Shown here in pieces: positions 9,083-17,684 of a stretch of 64,000 nt of DNA. The notes under the pieces are model-generated. The model was not told the DNA's origin. It saw only the letters and a list, made by a program, of their open reading frames with translations, and ran no database searches. A program made the position numbers and the translations under genes. The stretch is from Streptomyces griseus subsp. griseus (GTDB taxonomy: Bacteria; Actinomycetota; Actinomycetes; Streptomycetales; Streptomycetaceae): the NCBI RefSeq assembly GCF_000720255.1, contig NZ_JOJE01000030.1, positions 1-64,000 of the forward strand, read 5' to 3'. The number at the start of each line of letters is the position of its first letter. Within the stretch, counting starts at the first letter, position 1.

Positions 9083-10480
9083 ATGGCTTTTCCCGTCGAT
9101 CTCCGCCGCTGCCAGGTACTGGGCCTGGCCGGCACCGGCTTCCTCGCGCTGGGCGGTGAGACCGCAGGCGCCCTGCCCGCCCGGGAACTCCTGGCGCCCT
9201 CCTCGCCGCACGCCGCCGTCGGCCTGGTCGGCGCGTACTTCGGCGTCGTCCTGCTCATCGCGGCCTGGCTGCTGCTCGGCCGCCTCGTGCGCGGCACCGA
9301 CCCGCCCGCCCCCCGAGCCCTGCTGCTGGTCCTCGCCGTCTGGGCGGCGCCACTGCTGATCGCCCCGCCGCTGTTCAGCCGGGACGTCTACAGCTACCTG
9401 GCCCAGGGCGCCATGGTGGACGCGCACATCGACGTATACACCCACGGCCCCGCCCGGCTCGGCGGCCCCCTCGCCGACGAGGTCGCCCCGCTGTGGCAGC
9501 ACACCGCGGCCCCCTACGGCCCGGTGTTCCTCGCCCTCGCCTCCGCGTTGGCCGGCCTCACCCACGGCGAACTCCCGGCCGGACTCCTCGGCATGCGGCT
9601 CGTCGCCCTGCTCGGCGTGGCCCTGATGGCGGCCGCCCTGCCCCGCCTCGCCCGGCACTGCGGCGCCGACCCGGCCGCCGCGCTGTGGCTGGGCGTCCTC
9701 AACCCGCTGGTGCTGCTCCACCTGGTCGCGGGCGCCCACAACGACGCCATCATGCTCGGCCTGCTCGGCGCGGGCCTCGTCGCCGCACTCGGCCGGTGGC
9801 CCGTTCTGGGCGCCGTCCTCGTCACCCTCGCCGCCCTGGTCAAGGCACCCGCCGCGCTCGGTCTCGTGGCCCTCGTGGTGCTGCGGATGCGCGCGGGCCA
9901 CCGCCCCGCACGGGCCGTCCTGTCGACGGCGGCCGCGTCCGCCGCGACCACCGTCGCCGCCACGGCGGTCGCGGGCACGGGGTACGGCTGGACAGGCGCT
10001 CTGGACACCCCGGTCTCCTGGCACAACTGGGCCCTCACCAGTCTCCTCGGCCGGGCCACCGGAGCCCTCCTGGAGAGGTTCGGCAGCGACCTGGCGCCGC
10101 TGGCCGTCCCGGCCTGGCACGTCCTCGGGCTCGCGGTCACCGCCGCCCTCGTCCTCGCCATATGGTGGCGCGGCCACCGGCGCCCCGTGTACGCGCTGGG
10201 CCTGAGCCTGGCGGCGGTGGCCGCCTTCGGGCCGGCCATCCGCCCCTGGTACGCACTGTGGGGCCTGTTCCTCATCGCCGCCGCGGCCCCGAGCGCCTCG
10301 ACGCGGCACCGCACGGCCGCCCTGACCGGCGTGCTCGCCCTCGCCGTCCTGCCGAGCGGCGGCCCGGCGGACACCGGCCAACTGGTCCTGGCCGTCTCCG
10401 GCGGAGCGCTCGCCGCGGTCGTCCTGTGGCAGGCCCACCAGACGGCACAGGCTCCGGCGCTGGGAGGGCGTACGGCATGA
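9083..10480 (+). CDS. Polyprenol-phosphomannose-dependent mannosyltransferase, MptB-like (GT-C)
   Basis: A 465-residue polytopic protein with about a dozen hydrophobic segments. The loop after the third helix, LFSRDVYSYLAQGAMVDAHID with VYTHGP, matches the acidic external loop of MptB-type GT-C mannosyltransferases, which use polyprenol-phosphate-mannose to extend alpha-1,6-mannan outside the membrane. ATG 9083 is preceded by GGAG with 8 bases of spacing. The stop overlaps the next gene as ATGA, so the two are translationally coupled. In Streptomyces such enzymes act in cell-envelope mannosylation; the exact acceptor is not known. Confidence 0.78.
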   Translation: MAFPVDLRRCQVLGLAGTGFLALGGETAGALPARELLAPSSPHAAVGLVGAYFGVVLLIAAWLLLGRLVRGTDPPAPRALLLVLAVWAAPLLIAPPLFSRDVYSYLAQGAMVDAHIDVYTHGPARLGGPLADEVAPLWQHTAAPYGPVFLALASALAGLTHGELPAGLLGMRLVALLGVALMAAALPRLARHCGADPAAALWLGVLNPLVLLHLVAGAHNDAIMLGLLGAGLVAALGRWPVLGAVLVTLAALVKAPAALGLVALVVLRMRAGHRPARAVLSTAAASAATTVAATAVAGTGYGWTGALDTPVSWHNWALTSLLGRATGALLERFGSDLAPLAVPAWHVLGLAVTAALVLAIWWRGHRRPVYALGLSLAAVAAFGPAIRPWYALWGLFLIAAAAPSASTRHRTAALTGVLALAVLPSGGPADTGQLVLAVSGGALAAVVLWQAHQTAQAPALGGRTA

Positions 10481-11871
10481 CGAGGGCGTATGACATGAAG
10501 GGTCCTCGGACCGACCGCGGCCGTCTTCTCCTGGTGCTGGCTCTCGGCATCGCGGTCACCGTGTTCACCGCGACGGTGCCGCTGCTGCGCGACTGGTTCG
10601 ACCTGCGCGTCTACTACGGCACGGTCGACAGCTGGACCCACCACGGCGGACGGATCTACGACTACCGGGTGCCCGGTACGACGTACGGCTTCACGTATCC
10701 GCCGTTCGCGGCGGTCGTGATGCTGCCGATGGCGTGGACGGGACTGCATACGGCGATCGCGGTCGCACTGCTGCTCAATGCGGCGGCGCTGGTCCTGGTG
10801 ATGCGCCTGCTCACCGGACGGGCGTGGCGGCGGCACGGCTGGTACGGCTGCGTGCTGGCCCTGTGCGCCCTGGCCCTGTTCGAACCGCTGCGCGACACCT
10901 TCAGCTTCGGGCAGGTCAACGTCCTGCTGCTGGCCCTCGTCCTCGTCGACGGGTGGCTGCTGGCCACCGGGCGCGGCCGCTGGGCGGGAGTGGGCATCGG
11001 GCTGGCCGCCGCGATCAAGCTGACGCCCGCGCTCTTCATCGGGCTGCTGCTGGTGGCCCGCAGGTGGCGCGCCGCGGTCGCCGCGACGGTCGTCGCCGCC
11101 GCGGCGACCGGGCTCGCGGCCCTGGTGGCCCCGGACGCGTCCCTTTTCTACTGGACCCGGGCCCTGTGGGACACGACCCGGGTGGGCCGCCTCGACTACG
11201 TCTCGAACCAGTCGTTGCAGGGCGTCCTGGCCCGCCTCGGTGAGCCGGGCCGCGAAGTCTGGGCGGCGGTGGTCCTGTTGGTGCTCGGGGTGTGGGTGTG
11301 GCGGGCGCGCCGGGCCGTGGCGGCGGGGGAGTGGCAGGCCGCGTTCGCCCTCACCGGGCTGACGGCCTGCCTGGTCAGTCCCATCACCTGGGTGCACCAC
11401 CTCGTGTGGCTGCTGCCGAGCTTCGCCGTACTGCTGCGCGCCGGACACCCGCGCGTCGCCGGCGCGCTGTACGCGGTGCTGTGCAGCAGCGTGGTGTGGC
11501 TCTGGTTCGACGACGCGTCGGGCGTGGACGGCTTCATCGGCGGCAGCGCCTACGCCTGGATCACCCTGGGCCTGCTGCTGTGGCTGCCGGTCGGTCAACT
11601 CCCCTCGGTGCGTACCCCCAGGAGCCGCAGCGCCACCGCCACGGCGGCCGCGCCCAGAGCGGCGGCACCAACGATCGCCGCCGCCTCCGGCCAGCCGGCC
11701 CCGCCGTCCGGGGCGACCGCCGCCGCGATCGGCAGCGTGACCGGCCCCTGCCGGGGCGTGGCCCGCAGCGCGTCCAGCGATCCCACCGGTTCCACCCGCT
11801 CCGCGGCGGCGAACCCCCAGTCGAGCAGCGCCCGCGCCTCCTCGTACACGGCGAACCCGCCGCCCGCCTGA
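10477..11871 (+). CDS. GT87-family membrane mannosyltransferase (DUF2029), with unusual C-terminal tail
   Basis: A 464-residue polytopic GT87 protein. Family signs are the external loop WFDLRVYYGTVDSWTHHGGR, TYGFTYPPFAAVVMLP, and SFGQVNVLLLALVLVD followed by AAAIKLTPALF. GT87 enzymes add alpha-1,2-mannose from polyprenol-phosphate-mannose. The start overlaps the upstream stop (ATGA), with GGGAGGG before it. The recognisable domain ends around residue 378 (WLPVGQ). The remaining 86 or so residues are Ala/Ser/Pro-rich and lie antisense to the carboxypeptidase gene, producing a 277-base convergent overlap. The tail probably reflects loss of the original stop codon. Confidence 0.78.
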   Translation: MTRAYDMKGPRTDRGRLLLVLALGIAVTVFTATVPLLRDWFDLRVYYGTVDSWTHHGGRIYDYRVPGTTYGFTYPPFAAVVMLPMAWTGLHTAIAVALLLNAAALVLVMRLLTGRAWRRHGWYGCVLALCALALFEPLRDTFSFGQVNVLLLALVLVDGWLLATGRGRWAGVGIGLAAAIKLTPALFIGLLLVARRWRAAVAATVVAAAATGLAALVAPDASLFYWTRALWDTTRVGRLDYVSNQSLQGVLARLGEPGREVWAAVVLLVLGVWVWRARRAVAAGEWQAAFALTGLTACLVSPITWVHHLVWLLPSFAVLLRAGHPRVAGALYAVLCSSVVWLWFDDASGVDGFIGGSAYAWITLGLLLWLPVGQLPSVRTPRSRSATATAAAPRAAAPTIAAASGQPAPPSGATAAAIGSVTGPCRGVARSASSDPTGSTRSAAANPQSSSARASSYTANPPPA

Positions 11872-12764
11872 GGGTTCATCACCGTCACCACGAGAGTGCG
11901 CCCGCCCCGGCGCGCCGCGGCGATGAGCGTGTTGCCCGCGTTGCTGGTGTAGCCGTTCTTGATGCCGATCACACCGGGATACCGCTCGACCCCGCCGGCA
12001 CCGGTCAGCAGTCGGTTGGTGTTCAGGATCCGGTACGTACCGCCGCGGCCCGGGAACGTGGCCTCGACCGTGCCGCAGTACCGTGCGAAGTCCGGGTTGC
12101 GCAGCCCCGCCCGCCCGAACACCGCGAGGTCGTAGGCCGACGACACCTGGCCCGGGGTGTCGTAGCCGTCGGGGGAGAGGACGTGGGTGTCGCGGGCGCC
12201 CAGGGAGCGGGCCTTGGACTGCATCCTGGCGGTTGTGGCGCGCCAGCCGCCGTTGAGCGCGGCCAGGACGTGCACGGCGTCGTTGCCGGAGTTCAGGAAG
12301 ACCCCGTGCCACAGGTCGTCCACCCGGTAGGCATGTCCCTCGGCGACCCCGACGAGGCTGCTGCCCGGCCCCACGTCCGCCAACTCCGCCCCGCTGACCA
12401 GGTGCCGGACGCCTCCGGGCAGGACCGGCAGCACGGTGAGGGCGAACAGCGTCTTGAGGGTGCTGGCGGGCGGCAGTCGGCGGTGCGCGTCATGCGCCGC
12501 GAGCACCGCGCCGCTGTGGGCGTCGGCCACCAGCCACGACAGGGCGGAGACCTCCGGGACCCTGGGTGCCCCGGTGCGCGGGCGGACCTGTGTGCCGTGG
12601 CGCTGGAGCAGCGAGGGACGCGGGAGGGCCGCCCTGGGCCGGTCCGGCGCACCGGGGTCCGTCCCGCCGCGCACGGCCGCCGCGGCGGGAGCGAGGGCCA
12701 GGACGCCCGCCGTGCAGACCGCGCAGGTCGACGCGGCCACCCGGGATGAGAATCCGATAGTCAT
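11595..12764 (-). CDS. D-alanyl-D-alanine carboxypeptidase (penicillin-binding protein, S11)
   Basis: A 389-residue exported serine peptidase that trims stem-peptide D-alanine in the wall. It has an N-terminal signal peptide (residues 1-30), S-T-L-K at 101-104 (SxxK), SGN in FLNSGNDAV and the KNG triad in IGIKNGYTSNAGN, the place of KTG. A C-terminal hydrophobic helix with a short basic end (AAAIVGAAALG then VALRLL) anchors it to the membrane. The start is ATG 12764; the ribosome site is weak. It lies 110 bases downstream of the ankyrin gene on the same strand. Confidence 0.9.
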   Translation of the reverse strand: MTIGFSSRVAASTCAVCTAGVLALAPAAAAVRGGTDPGAPDRPRAALPRPSLLQRHGTQVRPRTGAPRVPEVSALSWLVADAHSGAVLAAHDAHRRLPPASTLKTLFALTVLPVLPGGVRHLVSGAELADVGPGSSLVGVAEGHAYRVDDLWHGVFLNSGNDAVHVLAALNGGWRATTARMQSKARSLGARDTHVLSPDGYDTPGQVSSAYDLAVFGRAGLRNPDFARYCGTVEATFPGRGGTYRILNTNRLLTGAGGVERYPGVIGIKNGYTSNAGNTLIAAARRGGRTLVVTVMNPQAGGGFAVYEEARALLDWGFAAAERVEPVGSLDALRATPRQGPVTLPIAAAVAPDGGAGWPEAAAIVGAAALGAAAVAVALRLLGVRTEGS

Positions 12765-12836
12765 ATGATCAACGTAGAAACGGACCTCTCCGGCACCACG
12801 CCGACCGCGCCGAACACCCCACGCGAGCACCCGGAT

Positions 12837-12867
12837 GCCCCACACGAACCCGTCACCGGCGTGGGGC
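12837..12867 (-). terminator. Possible terminator after the ankyrin gene
   Basis: A 7-base stem GCCCCAC / GTGGGGC with a 17-base loop, located between the ankyrin stop and the carboxypeptidase start. It is weak and could be chance in GC-rich DNA. Confidence 0.35.
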
Positions 12868-12874
12868 GTGGGGG

Positions 12875-13294
12875 TTACCGGGCTCCCGCGGCGCGCAGCA
12901 GTGCCGTGGTCTCGGGATACGGCCCCTTCTGCGCCCAGTCCAGCGGCGACAGGCCCGTGCCCCGGTCCTCCCGCAGGTTCGGATCCGCCCCGTGTCCGAG
13001 GAGCGCGCGCACCGCCTCCGTGTGGCCCCAGCAGGCGGCCCCGCACAGCGGAGTGCCCTCCTGACCGTGTCCGCTCTCGGCATCGGGTGGAGCGCCGGCC
13101 GCCAGCAGGTCGCGGACGATGTCGGCGGCACCGTGCACCGACGCCGCGTAGAGAGGCGTGGTGCCCTCGACGTCGGGCGTCCCCGGATCGGCCCCGGCTC
13201 GCAGCAGCGCGCGCACCTCGGTGCCCCTGCCGAGCATCGCCGCGAAAACCAGGCGCTTGGTGAGCTTCTTCTGGCGTCGTCTGTTCACGATCAC
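12875..13294 (-). CDS. Ankyrin-repeat protein
   Basis: A 139-residue cytoplasmic protein consisting almost entirely of about three ankyrin repeats. Hallmarks are EGTTPLYAASVHGAADIVRD, EGTPLCGAACWGHTEAVRAL and GADPNLREDRGTGLSPLDWA. The N-terminus is basic (NRRRQKKLTKR). Ankyrin proteins mediate protein contacts; no partner is evident here. The start is GTG 13294, with a second in-frame GTG at 13288, and no strong ribosome site. It may share a transcript with the downstream carboxypeptidase, though a weak hairpin separates them. Confidence 0.82.
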   Translation of the reverse strand: MIVNRRRQKKLTKRLVFAAMLGRGTEVRALLRAGADPGTPDVEGTTPLYAASVHGAADIVRDLLAAGAPPDAESGHGQEGTPLCGAACWGHTEAVRALLGHGADPNLREDRGTGLSPLDWAQKGPYPETTALLRAAGAR

Positions 13295-13328
13295 CGAGAC
13301 TAGTGACCCCTGCCGCGCCCGCCGCGGT

Positions 13329-13356
13329 GGGCCGGGCGCCGCACGCGCGCCGGCCC
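13329..13356 (-). terminator. Terminator after the subtilase gene
   Basis: The arms GGGCCGGGCGC and GCGCGCCGGCCC form a GC-rich stem with one bulge. It lies 30 bases beyond the subtilase stop and just upstream of the ankyrin start. Confidence 0.55.
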
Positions 13357-13385
13357 GACGGGCCGGGACATCACCCGGGTGCGAG

Positions 13386-15413
13386 TCAGAGGACGCGCCA
13401 GGCGACGGCGTACGGCTGGGCGAACTGGGTGATCCGGAAGGCGCGGACGACGACTTCGGCCTCCCCGGCGGGGATGTCCCGCCAGTGCACTTGTTCGACG
13501 TTGTTGACGCGGTCGAACCCGGGATCCGTGCCCATGTTGCCGTGGCGTTCCTGGCCGCCTGCGCGGACGATCAGATCGAGGTCGTTCTGCAGGGCCGGGC
13601 CAGGGGGGTCCGTCCAGACGAGGGTGACCTTCAGGGTGCTGGGCGCGCCCTCGGGGATCGTGATGCCGAACGCGCGCTCTTCTCCCTGGTCCAGTTCCTT
13701 GGCGTCGGTGAAGCCCGCCCGGCCGGCATCGGTCGGCAGGACGACGGCGCGCTGGAGGTTGACGATGCCGAAGCCCGAGCTGTTGTTGGGCGAGGGGCCC
13801 GCCTCGGAGGGGACGTACTGGCCCTTGAGCTCATCGGCACCGTTGATCAGCATGGCCTTGATGAGCGCGGCACTGGGCTTCACAGTGCCGTTCTTCACCA
13901 GCGTCTCGCGCAGCACCGCCACACAGCCGGCGACCAGCGGGGTGGCCATGCTGGTGCCGCTGTCGAACATGAACGCGGGGTCCGTGGAGACGCCGAAGCG
14001 ACCGTCGTCGGGCGCGATCCGCGAGCGCGTCGAAAGGATCGCCGTGCCGGGAGCGACCAAGTCGGGCTTGGGCCGTCCCTCCTGGGTCGGGCCGCGGCTG
14101 CTGAAGGCCGCCATCCCGGCGGGGTTGTCGGCCATCCTGTCCCCGCGGATCGGCGGGGCGGGGTAGGAGAGCGGCCTCAGGTCGTCATAGGTGTGAGGGA
14201 TCTGGGGGCGGTCGCCCTCGCTGGCGCCGACCGTGATGACGTTCTTGGCCCCGGTCTCCCCGCTGACGGCCCTCAGGTTGACACGACCGTCGCCGTCGCG
14301 GTCCGTACCGTCGTTGCCGGCGGCGAAGCAGATGACGAAGTCCTTGTTGTCCCAGACGAACTGGTCGACCTCGCGCGCGCTCTTGTTGTACGGAAGCCCC
14401 GGAGTGGTCGGACCCCACGAGTTGGTGTGGATCCGCGCCCCGTCCTCCAGGAAGGGCGGCTCGAACAGGTCACGCAGGTTCCGCGGGATGCCGGACAGCG
14501 AGCCGTCGTCGGCCAGCAGGGACTGGAGGACCAGTCTCGCCTCGGGTGCCGTGCCGGTGATGGCTCCGCCCATCGACTGTGACGTCCCGTCGCCGAGGAC
14601 GGAGCCGGCCACATGGGTGCCGTGCCCGTCGGGGTCGTCGGTCCGCGCGGGGCTCGTACGGCCCAGTGCGACCAGGCGCTTGACCCGGCCGGTGAATGCG
14701 GGGTGCACATTGGTGGCGGACCCCTTGTCGAACCCGGTGTCGGCGACACACACGATCTGGCCCTCGCCCCGGAACTTCGTGCCGTTGAGAGACACGTGGG
14801 CGTGCATCAGGTTCCCAGCGACGGTGTTGTACAGCACCCTCTCCGGGACTTCCTCGATCCCCTTCACCTCGTCGAGCCCGGCCAGCTCGGGCAGGTCCTC
14901 CTCACGGACCGTCATGCGTACCTTGTCGCGGTCGGGCTCGATGTCGCCGGTGCTGACACCGGCTGCCGCCGCGATCCGGTCCCGTAGCGTGTCCGAGCTC
15001 GCCTCGACGTCCTCGTGCAGCACGATGTCGACGGTCCGGGTCCGGGGACCCACCGCCTCCATGGGATCGGCCAGCACGGCGACCCCCGGGCGCAGCCGCT
15101 TCGACCGGAGCGACGGGGCGATCTTGAAGCCCTTGAAGTACACGTCCGCCCAGGCCACGAAGGGCAGGGCGCGCACGGCATCCAGCTCCGTGGGCCGGAA
15201 GCCGCACAGATAGGTGTCGTCCGGAACGTATTCGTGGATCACCACCCCGAGCGCCGCCAGTTCTTCCTTCTCCTCGGCCGTGGGTGGGTGTGTGGTCTGG
15301 ACGAGCAGGTAATTGGACGCGGAGGCGTCCTCGGACACCAGCGACGCGGTGGCCAGGTCGTCGGCCTGGGCCAGCGGGTCCATCGTCACGCCGTTGATCG
15401 TGATACGGGACAT
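13386..15413 (-). CDS. S8 subtilisin-family serine peptidase without a signal peptide
   Basis: A 675-residue subtilase. The catalytic Asp is in VADTGFD (about 224), His in DGHGTHVAGS (about 264) and Ser in SGTSMATPLVAG (about 485). About 220 residues precede the catalytic domain and a C-terminal beta-sandwich-like region follows (TLKVTLVWTDPPGPALQNDL), as in kumamolysin/proprotein-convertase-type P-domain architectures. ATG 15413 is chosen because GGGAG lies 6 bases upstream. The resulting N-terminus, MSRITINGVTMDPLAQ, is polar, so there is no signal peptide and the enzyme may be intracellular or exported non-classically. An upstream extension to 15578 adds no convincing signal sequence either. 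Neighbours give no substrate clue. Confidence 0.85.
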   Translation of the reverse strand: MSRITINGVTMDPLAQADDLATASLVSEDASASNYLLVQTTHPPTAEEKEELAALGVVIHEYVPDDTYLCGFRPTELDAVRALPFVAWADVYFKGFKIAPSLRSKRLRPGVAVLADPMEAVGPRTRTVDIVLHEDVEASSDTLRDRIAAAAGVSTGDIEPDRDKVRMTVREEDLPELAGLDEVKGIEEVPERVLYNTVAGNLMHAHVSLNGTKFRGEGQIVCVADTGFDKGSATNVHPAFTGRVKRLVALGRTSPARTDDPDGHGTHVAGSVLGDGTSQSMGGAITGTAPEARLVLQSLLADDGSLSGIPRNLRDLFEPPFLEDGARIHTNSWGPTTPGLPYNKSAREVDQFVWDNKDFVICFAAGNDGTDRDGDGRVNLRAVSGETGAKNVITVGASEGDRPQIPHTYDDLRPLSYPAPPIRGDRMADNPAGMAAFSSRGPTQEGRPKPDLVAPGTAILSTRSRIAPDDGRFGVSTDPAFMFDSGTSMATPLVAGCVAVLRETLVKNGTVKPSAALIKAMLINGADELKGQYVPSEAGPSPNNSSGFGIVNLQRAVVLPTDAGRAGFTDAKELDQGEERAFGITIPEGAPSTLKVTLVWTDPPGPALQNDLDLIVRAGGQERHGNMGTDPGFDRVNNVEQVHWRDIPAGEAEVVVRAFRITQFAQPYAVAWRVL

Positions 15414-15679
15414 GCCGAACTCCCGGAGGGTGTGGGGAAGCCGCGCACCGGGCAACCATGGGGCCCCGGCACTGCCCACGCCCACATCGTCGAAGCCCGT
15501 CCGAACCGGTGGCACGCCGAGGTGCGTGGTTTTGCTTCCGTTCGCCAACACGCTAGGCGGGCGACTGTGCACCTGCACGTCGAGCCGGGGTGGTGGCCCC
15601 CATCCGGGCTCGCTGTCACTCCGGACGGCGCTCGACAGCAGCGCCGGCCTGCGCCTCCATCAGCGACCTGATACCAACC

Positions 15680-16834
15680 TCAGGCCGGGGCACCCGGCAG
15701 GGTGGGCTGGATCCGGCGCAGGAACGTCGCGTTGTCCGGGGACTGCCGCATCCGCTCCAGAAGGGTCTCCAGGTTCGCCTGCCCGTCGCGGGTCCGCAGG
15801 GCCCGCCGCAGTCCGCGTACCGCGGTCAACTCGGTGGGTGCGAGGAGGAGTTCCTCGCGGCGGGTGCCCGAGGGAGTGATGTCGACGGCCGGGAAGACAC
15901 GGCGTGCGGCGAGTTCGCGGTCCAGTCGGAGCTCCATGTTGCCGGTGCTCTTGAGTTCCTCGAAGTAGAAGTCGTCGGCTCGGGAGCCCGTTTCGACGAG
16001 GGCGGTGGCGAGGACGGTGAGGGAGCCGCCCTCCTCCGCCAGGCGGGCGGCGCCGAAGAACCGCTTGGGGCCCTGCAGCGCGGCCGCGTCGACTCCGCCG
16101 CTCAGGGTGCGCCCGCCGGCGGCGGCCGCGTTGTTGTGGGCCCGGCACAGCCGGGTGAGCGAGTCGAGGAGGATGACGACGTCCTCGCCGGCCTCGACGA
16201 GCCGCTTGGCCCGCTCGACGACCAGCTCGGCCAGCCCGATGTGCTGCTTCGGTGCCCGGTCGAAGGTCGAGGCGTAGACCTCGCCGCGCACGGAGCGCCG
16301 CATGTCGGTGACTTCCTCGGGGCGCTCGTCGAGCAGCACCACCATCAGACGGCACTCGGGGTGGTTGCCGGCGATCGCCGCCGCGAGCTGCTGGAGCAGC
16401 ACGGTCTTGCCGGTCTTGGGCGGCGCCACGACCAGCCCGCGCTGCCCCTTCCCGACCGGTGCGACCAGGTCGACGACGCGTCCGGTCAGCCCGGACGCCG
16501 GGTGTTCGAGGCGGATGCGCTCACGGGGGTGCAGCGGTGTGAGGTCGCGGAAGTGAGGGCGGCCGCGCAGCTCGTCGAGCGTACGGCCGTTGACGTACGC
16601 GACCTCGGTCACGGAGTTGCGCCCACCACGCACGCCGTCCACCAGGTCGCCCTTGCGCAGGCCGTGGCGGCGGATCAGCGCGGGCGAGACCTGCGGGTCG
16701 GCGGGCGTGGGCAGGCAGTCCGTGGAGCGCAGGTGCCCCTTCCCGCTGCTGTCGATGTCGAGGACACCGGTCACCGGCTGGGGCTGGGGGTGGGCCTGCT
16801 GCTGTACGGGAGGGTGTTCGAGAGCGGTGGTCAT
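15680..16834 (-). CDS. Transcription termination factor Rho-like protein (short paralog)
   Basis: A 384-residue RecA-fold RNA helicase/ATPase. It has an N-terminal RNA-binding region ([14 protein letters not shown] through [16 protein letters not shown]), a P-loop PPKTGKT near 141, [10 protein letters not shown], the Q-loop-like [10 protein letters not shown] and the R-loop segment [20 protein letters not shown]. It lacks the long acidic/basic N-terminal insertion of the main actinobacterial Rho (usually over 600 residues), so it is probably a second, shorter Rho. The start is ATG 16834 with AAAGGA upstream. It would terminate transcripts at C-rich rut sites. The leader is long and C-rich (see 16835-17132), consistent with autoregulation. 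Confidence 0.85.
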   Translation of the reverse strand: MTTALEHPPVQQQAHPQPQPVTGVLDIDSSGKGHLRSTDCLPTPADPQVSPALIRRHGLRKGDLVDGVRGGRNSVTEVAYVNGRTLDELRGRPHFRDLTPLHPRERIRLEHPASGLTGRVVDLVAPVGKGQRGLVVAPPKTGKTVLLQQLAAAIAGNHPECRLMVVLLDERPEEVTDMRRSVRGEVYASTFDRAPKQHIGLAELVVERAKRLVEAGEDVVILLDSLTRLCRAHNNAAAAGGRTLSGGVDAAALQGPKRFFGAARLAEEGGSLTVLATALVETGSRADDFYFEELKSTGNMELRLDRELAARRVFPAVDITPSGTRREELLLAPTELTAVRGLRRALRTRDGQANLETLLERMRQSPDNATFLRRIQPTLPGAPA

Positions 16835-17132
16835 GAAGACGGGTCCTTTCCAGGACGGGCGGCATGAGACATGCGGGGGGAAGAGGAGAGAGACACGTGC
16901 CTCGGCATGGCGCAAGAGCGCTGCTCACGAGGTGTGCGGGGAAACTGACCGCATCAGCCTGAACCGGCCTGCGGATCAGCGGACTGAAAGGAAGACGGCA
17001 CCGGCGCCCACGACGGGGCGTGCACGAGTGCTGTCGGCAGCGTAACACCTGACGCTGTTCCACGACACAGGTCGTTCTGGTCCGTTCAACATCGCCCCGG
17101 TCTCTCCTGTTCCCCCGCCGTACAACGCGAGC
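16835..17132 (-). promoter_or_regulatory. Long leader of the Rho paralog with a C-rich, G-poor patch
   Basis: About 300 bases without a gene. On the coding (minus) strand, the segment complementary to 16863-16896 is pyrimidine-rich (including TCTCTCTCCTCTTCCCCCC) and nearly free of G, the composition expected of a rut site. Known rho genes are autoregulated by Rho-dependent attenuation in their leaders; that this one is too is inference. No clear promoter boxes are seen. Confidence 0.45.
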
Positions 17133-17170
17133 GGGGCGCCACGGGCCGCGGAGAGGGCCCGTGACGCCCC
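17133..17170 (-). terminator. Terminator after the SnoaL-like gene
   Basis: A hairpin of about 15 base pairs with one mismatch (GGGGCGCCACGGGCC with GGGCCCGTGACGCCCC, 7-base loop), located 38 bases past the stop of the minus-strand gene at 17208. Confidence 0.7.
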
Positions 17171-17207
17171 GGCAGGGGTGCAACGGCGACGACTGAGGAC
17201 GTCGTCG

Positions 17208-17615
17208 TCAGGAGTGCGCGGAGGATCGAGCCTCCGCCTCCTTCGCGATCTGCTCGAATCGTGCGCCCATGGCCGCCGCCAGGGCCTGTGCGCCGGACAA
17301 CGGGCGGACCATGACGGTCAGTTCGTCGATCAGTCCGTTCTCGTCCAGATGGATGAAGTCGCAGCCGCTGAGCTCCCGGTCGCCGACCCGCGCCGTGAAC
17401 ACCAGCGCGTGGTCGCGGCCGTCGGCGCCGGTGAGCTCGCGCTCGTACCGGAAGTCCTCGAAGACCTGTGACACCGCCCGCAGGATCGCCGCGGTGATCG
17501 CCCTGCCCGGGTACGGCTTGAACACGACGGGACTGGTGAAGAGCACGTCCTCGGCCAGCAGTGCCTCCACCGCATCGAGATCGCCCGCCTCGACCGCCTC
17601 GCGGAACGCGCGCAT
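17208..17615 (-). CDS. NTF2/SnoaL-like protein
   Basis: A 135-residue single-domain cone-fold protein. The start MRAFREAVEAGDLDAVEALL followed by AEDVLFTSPV is the classic opening of SnoaL-like/NTF2-like families, used as small hydrolases, isomerases or ligand binders. No catalytic Asp/His pair can be assigned with confidence. The gene is divergent from a PadR regulator with only about 70 bases between starts, and direct repeats in that gap suggest PadR controls it. Confidence 0.75.
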   Translation of the reverse strand: MRAFREAVEAGDLDAVEALLAEDVLFTSPVVFKPYPGRAITAAILRAVSQVFEDFRYERELTGADGRDHALVFTARVGDRELSGCDFIHLDENGLIDELTVMVRPLSGAQALAAAMGARFEQIAKEAEARSSAHS

Positions 17616-17637
17616 CGAATCACCTCATAATCAATTA

Positions 17638-17663
17638 GTTGAGTAGTCTCGTTGAGAGTAGTC
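17638..17663. promoter_or_regulatory. Candidate PadR operator (direct repeats)
   Basis: Two near-identical direct repeats, GTTGAGTAGTC at 17638-17648 and GTTGAGAGTAGTC at 17651-17663, sit in the AT-richer gap between the divergent SnoaL-like and PadR genes. Position and sequence suggest a regulator site; direct binding is inference. Confidence 0.45.
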
Positions 17664-17684
17664 ACCTGCTGTTACGGTGTCCAC

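Noticed and set aside
9493..10476. Upstream extension of the GT87 frame
   Set aside because: It is out-of-frame antisense-like Arg/Pro-rich sequence inside the MptB-like gene. The ATGA overlap fixes the real start at 10477.
11871..12749. Plus-strand frame 11292-12749
   Set aside because: Arg/Gly/Pro-rich shadow of the carboxypeptidase gene.
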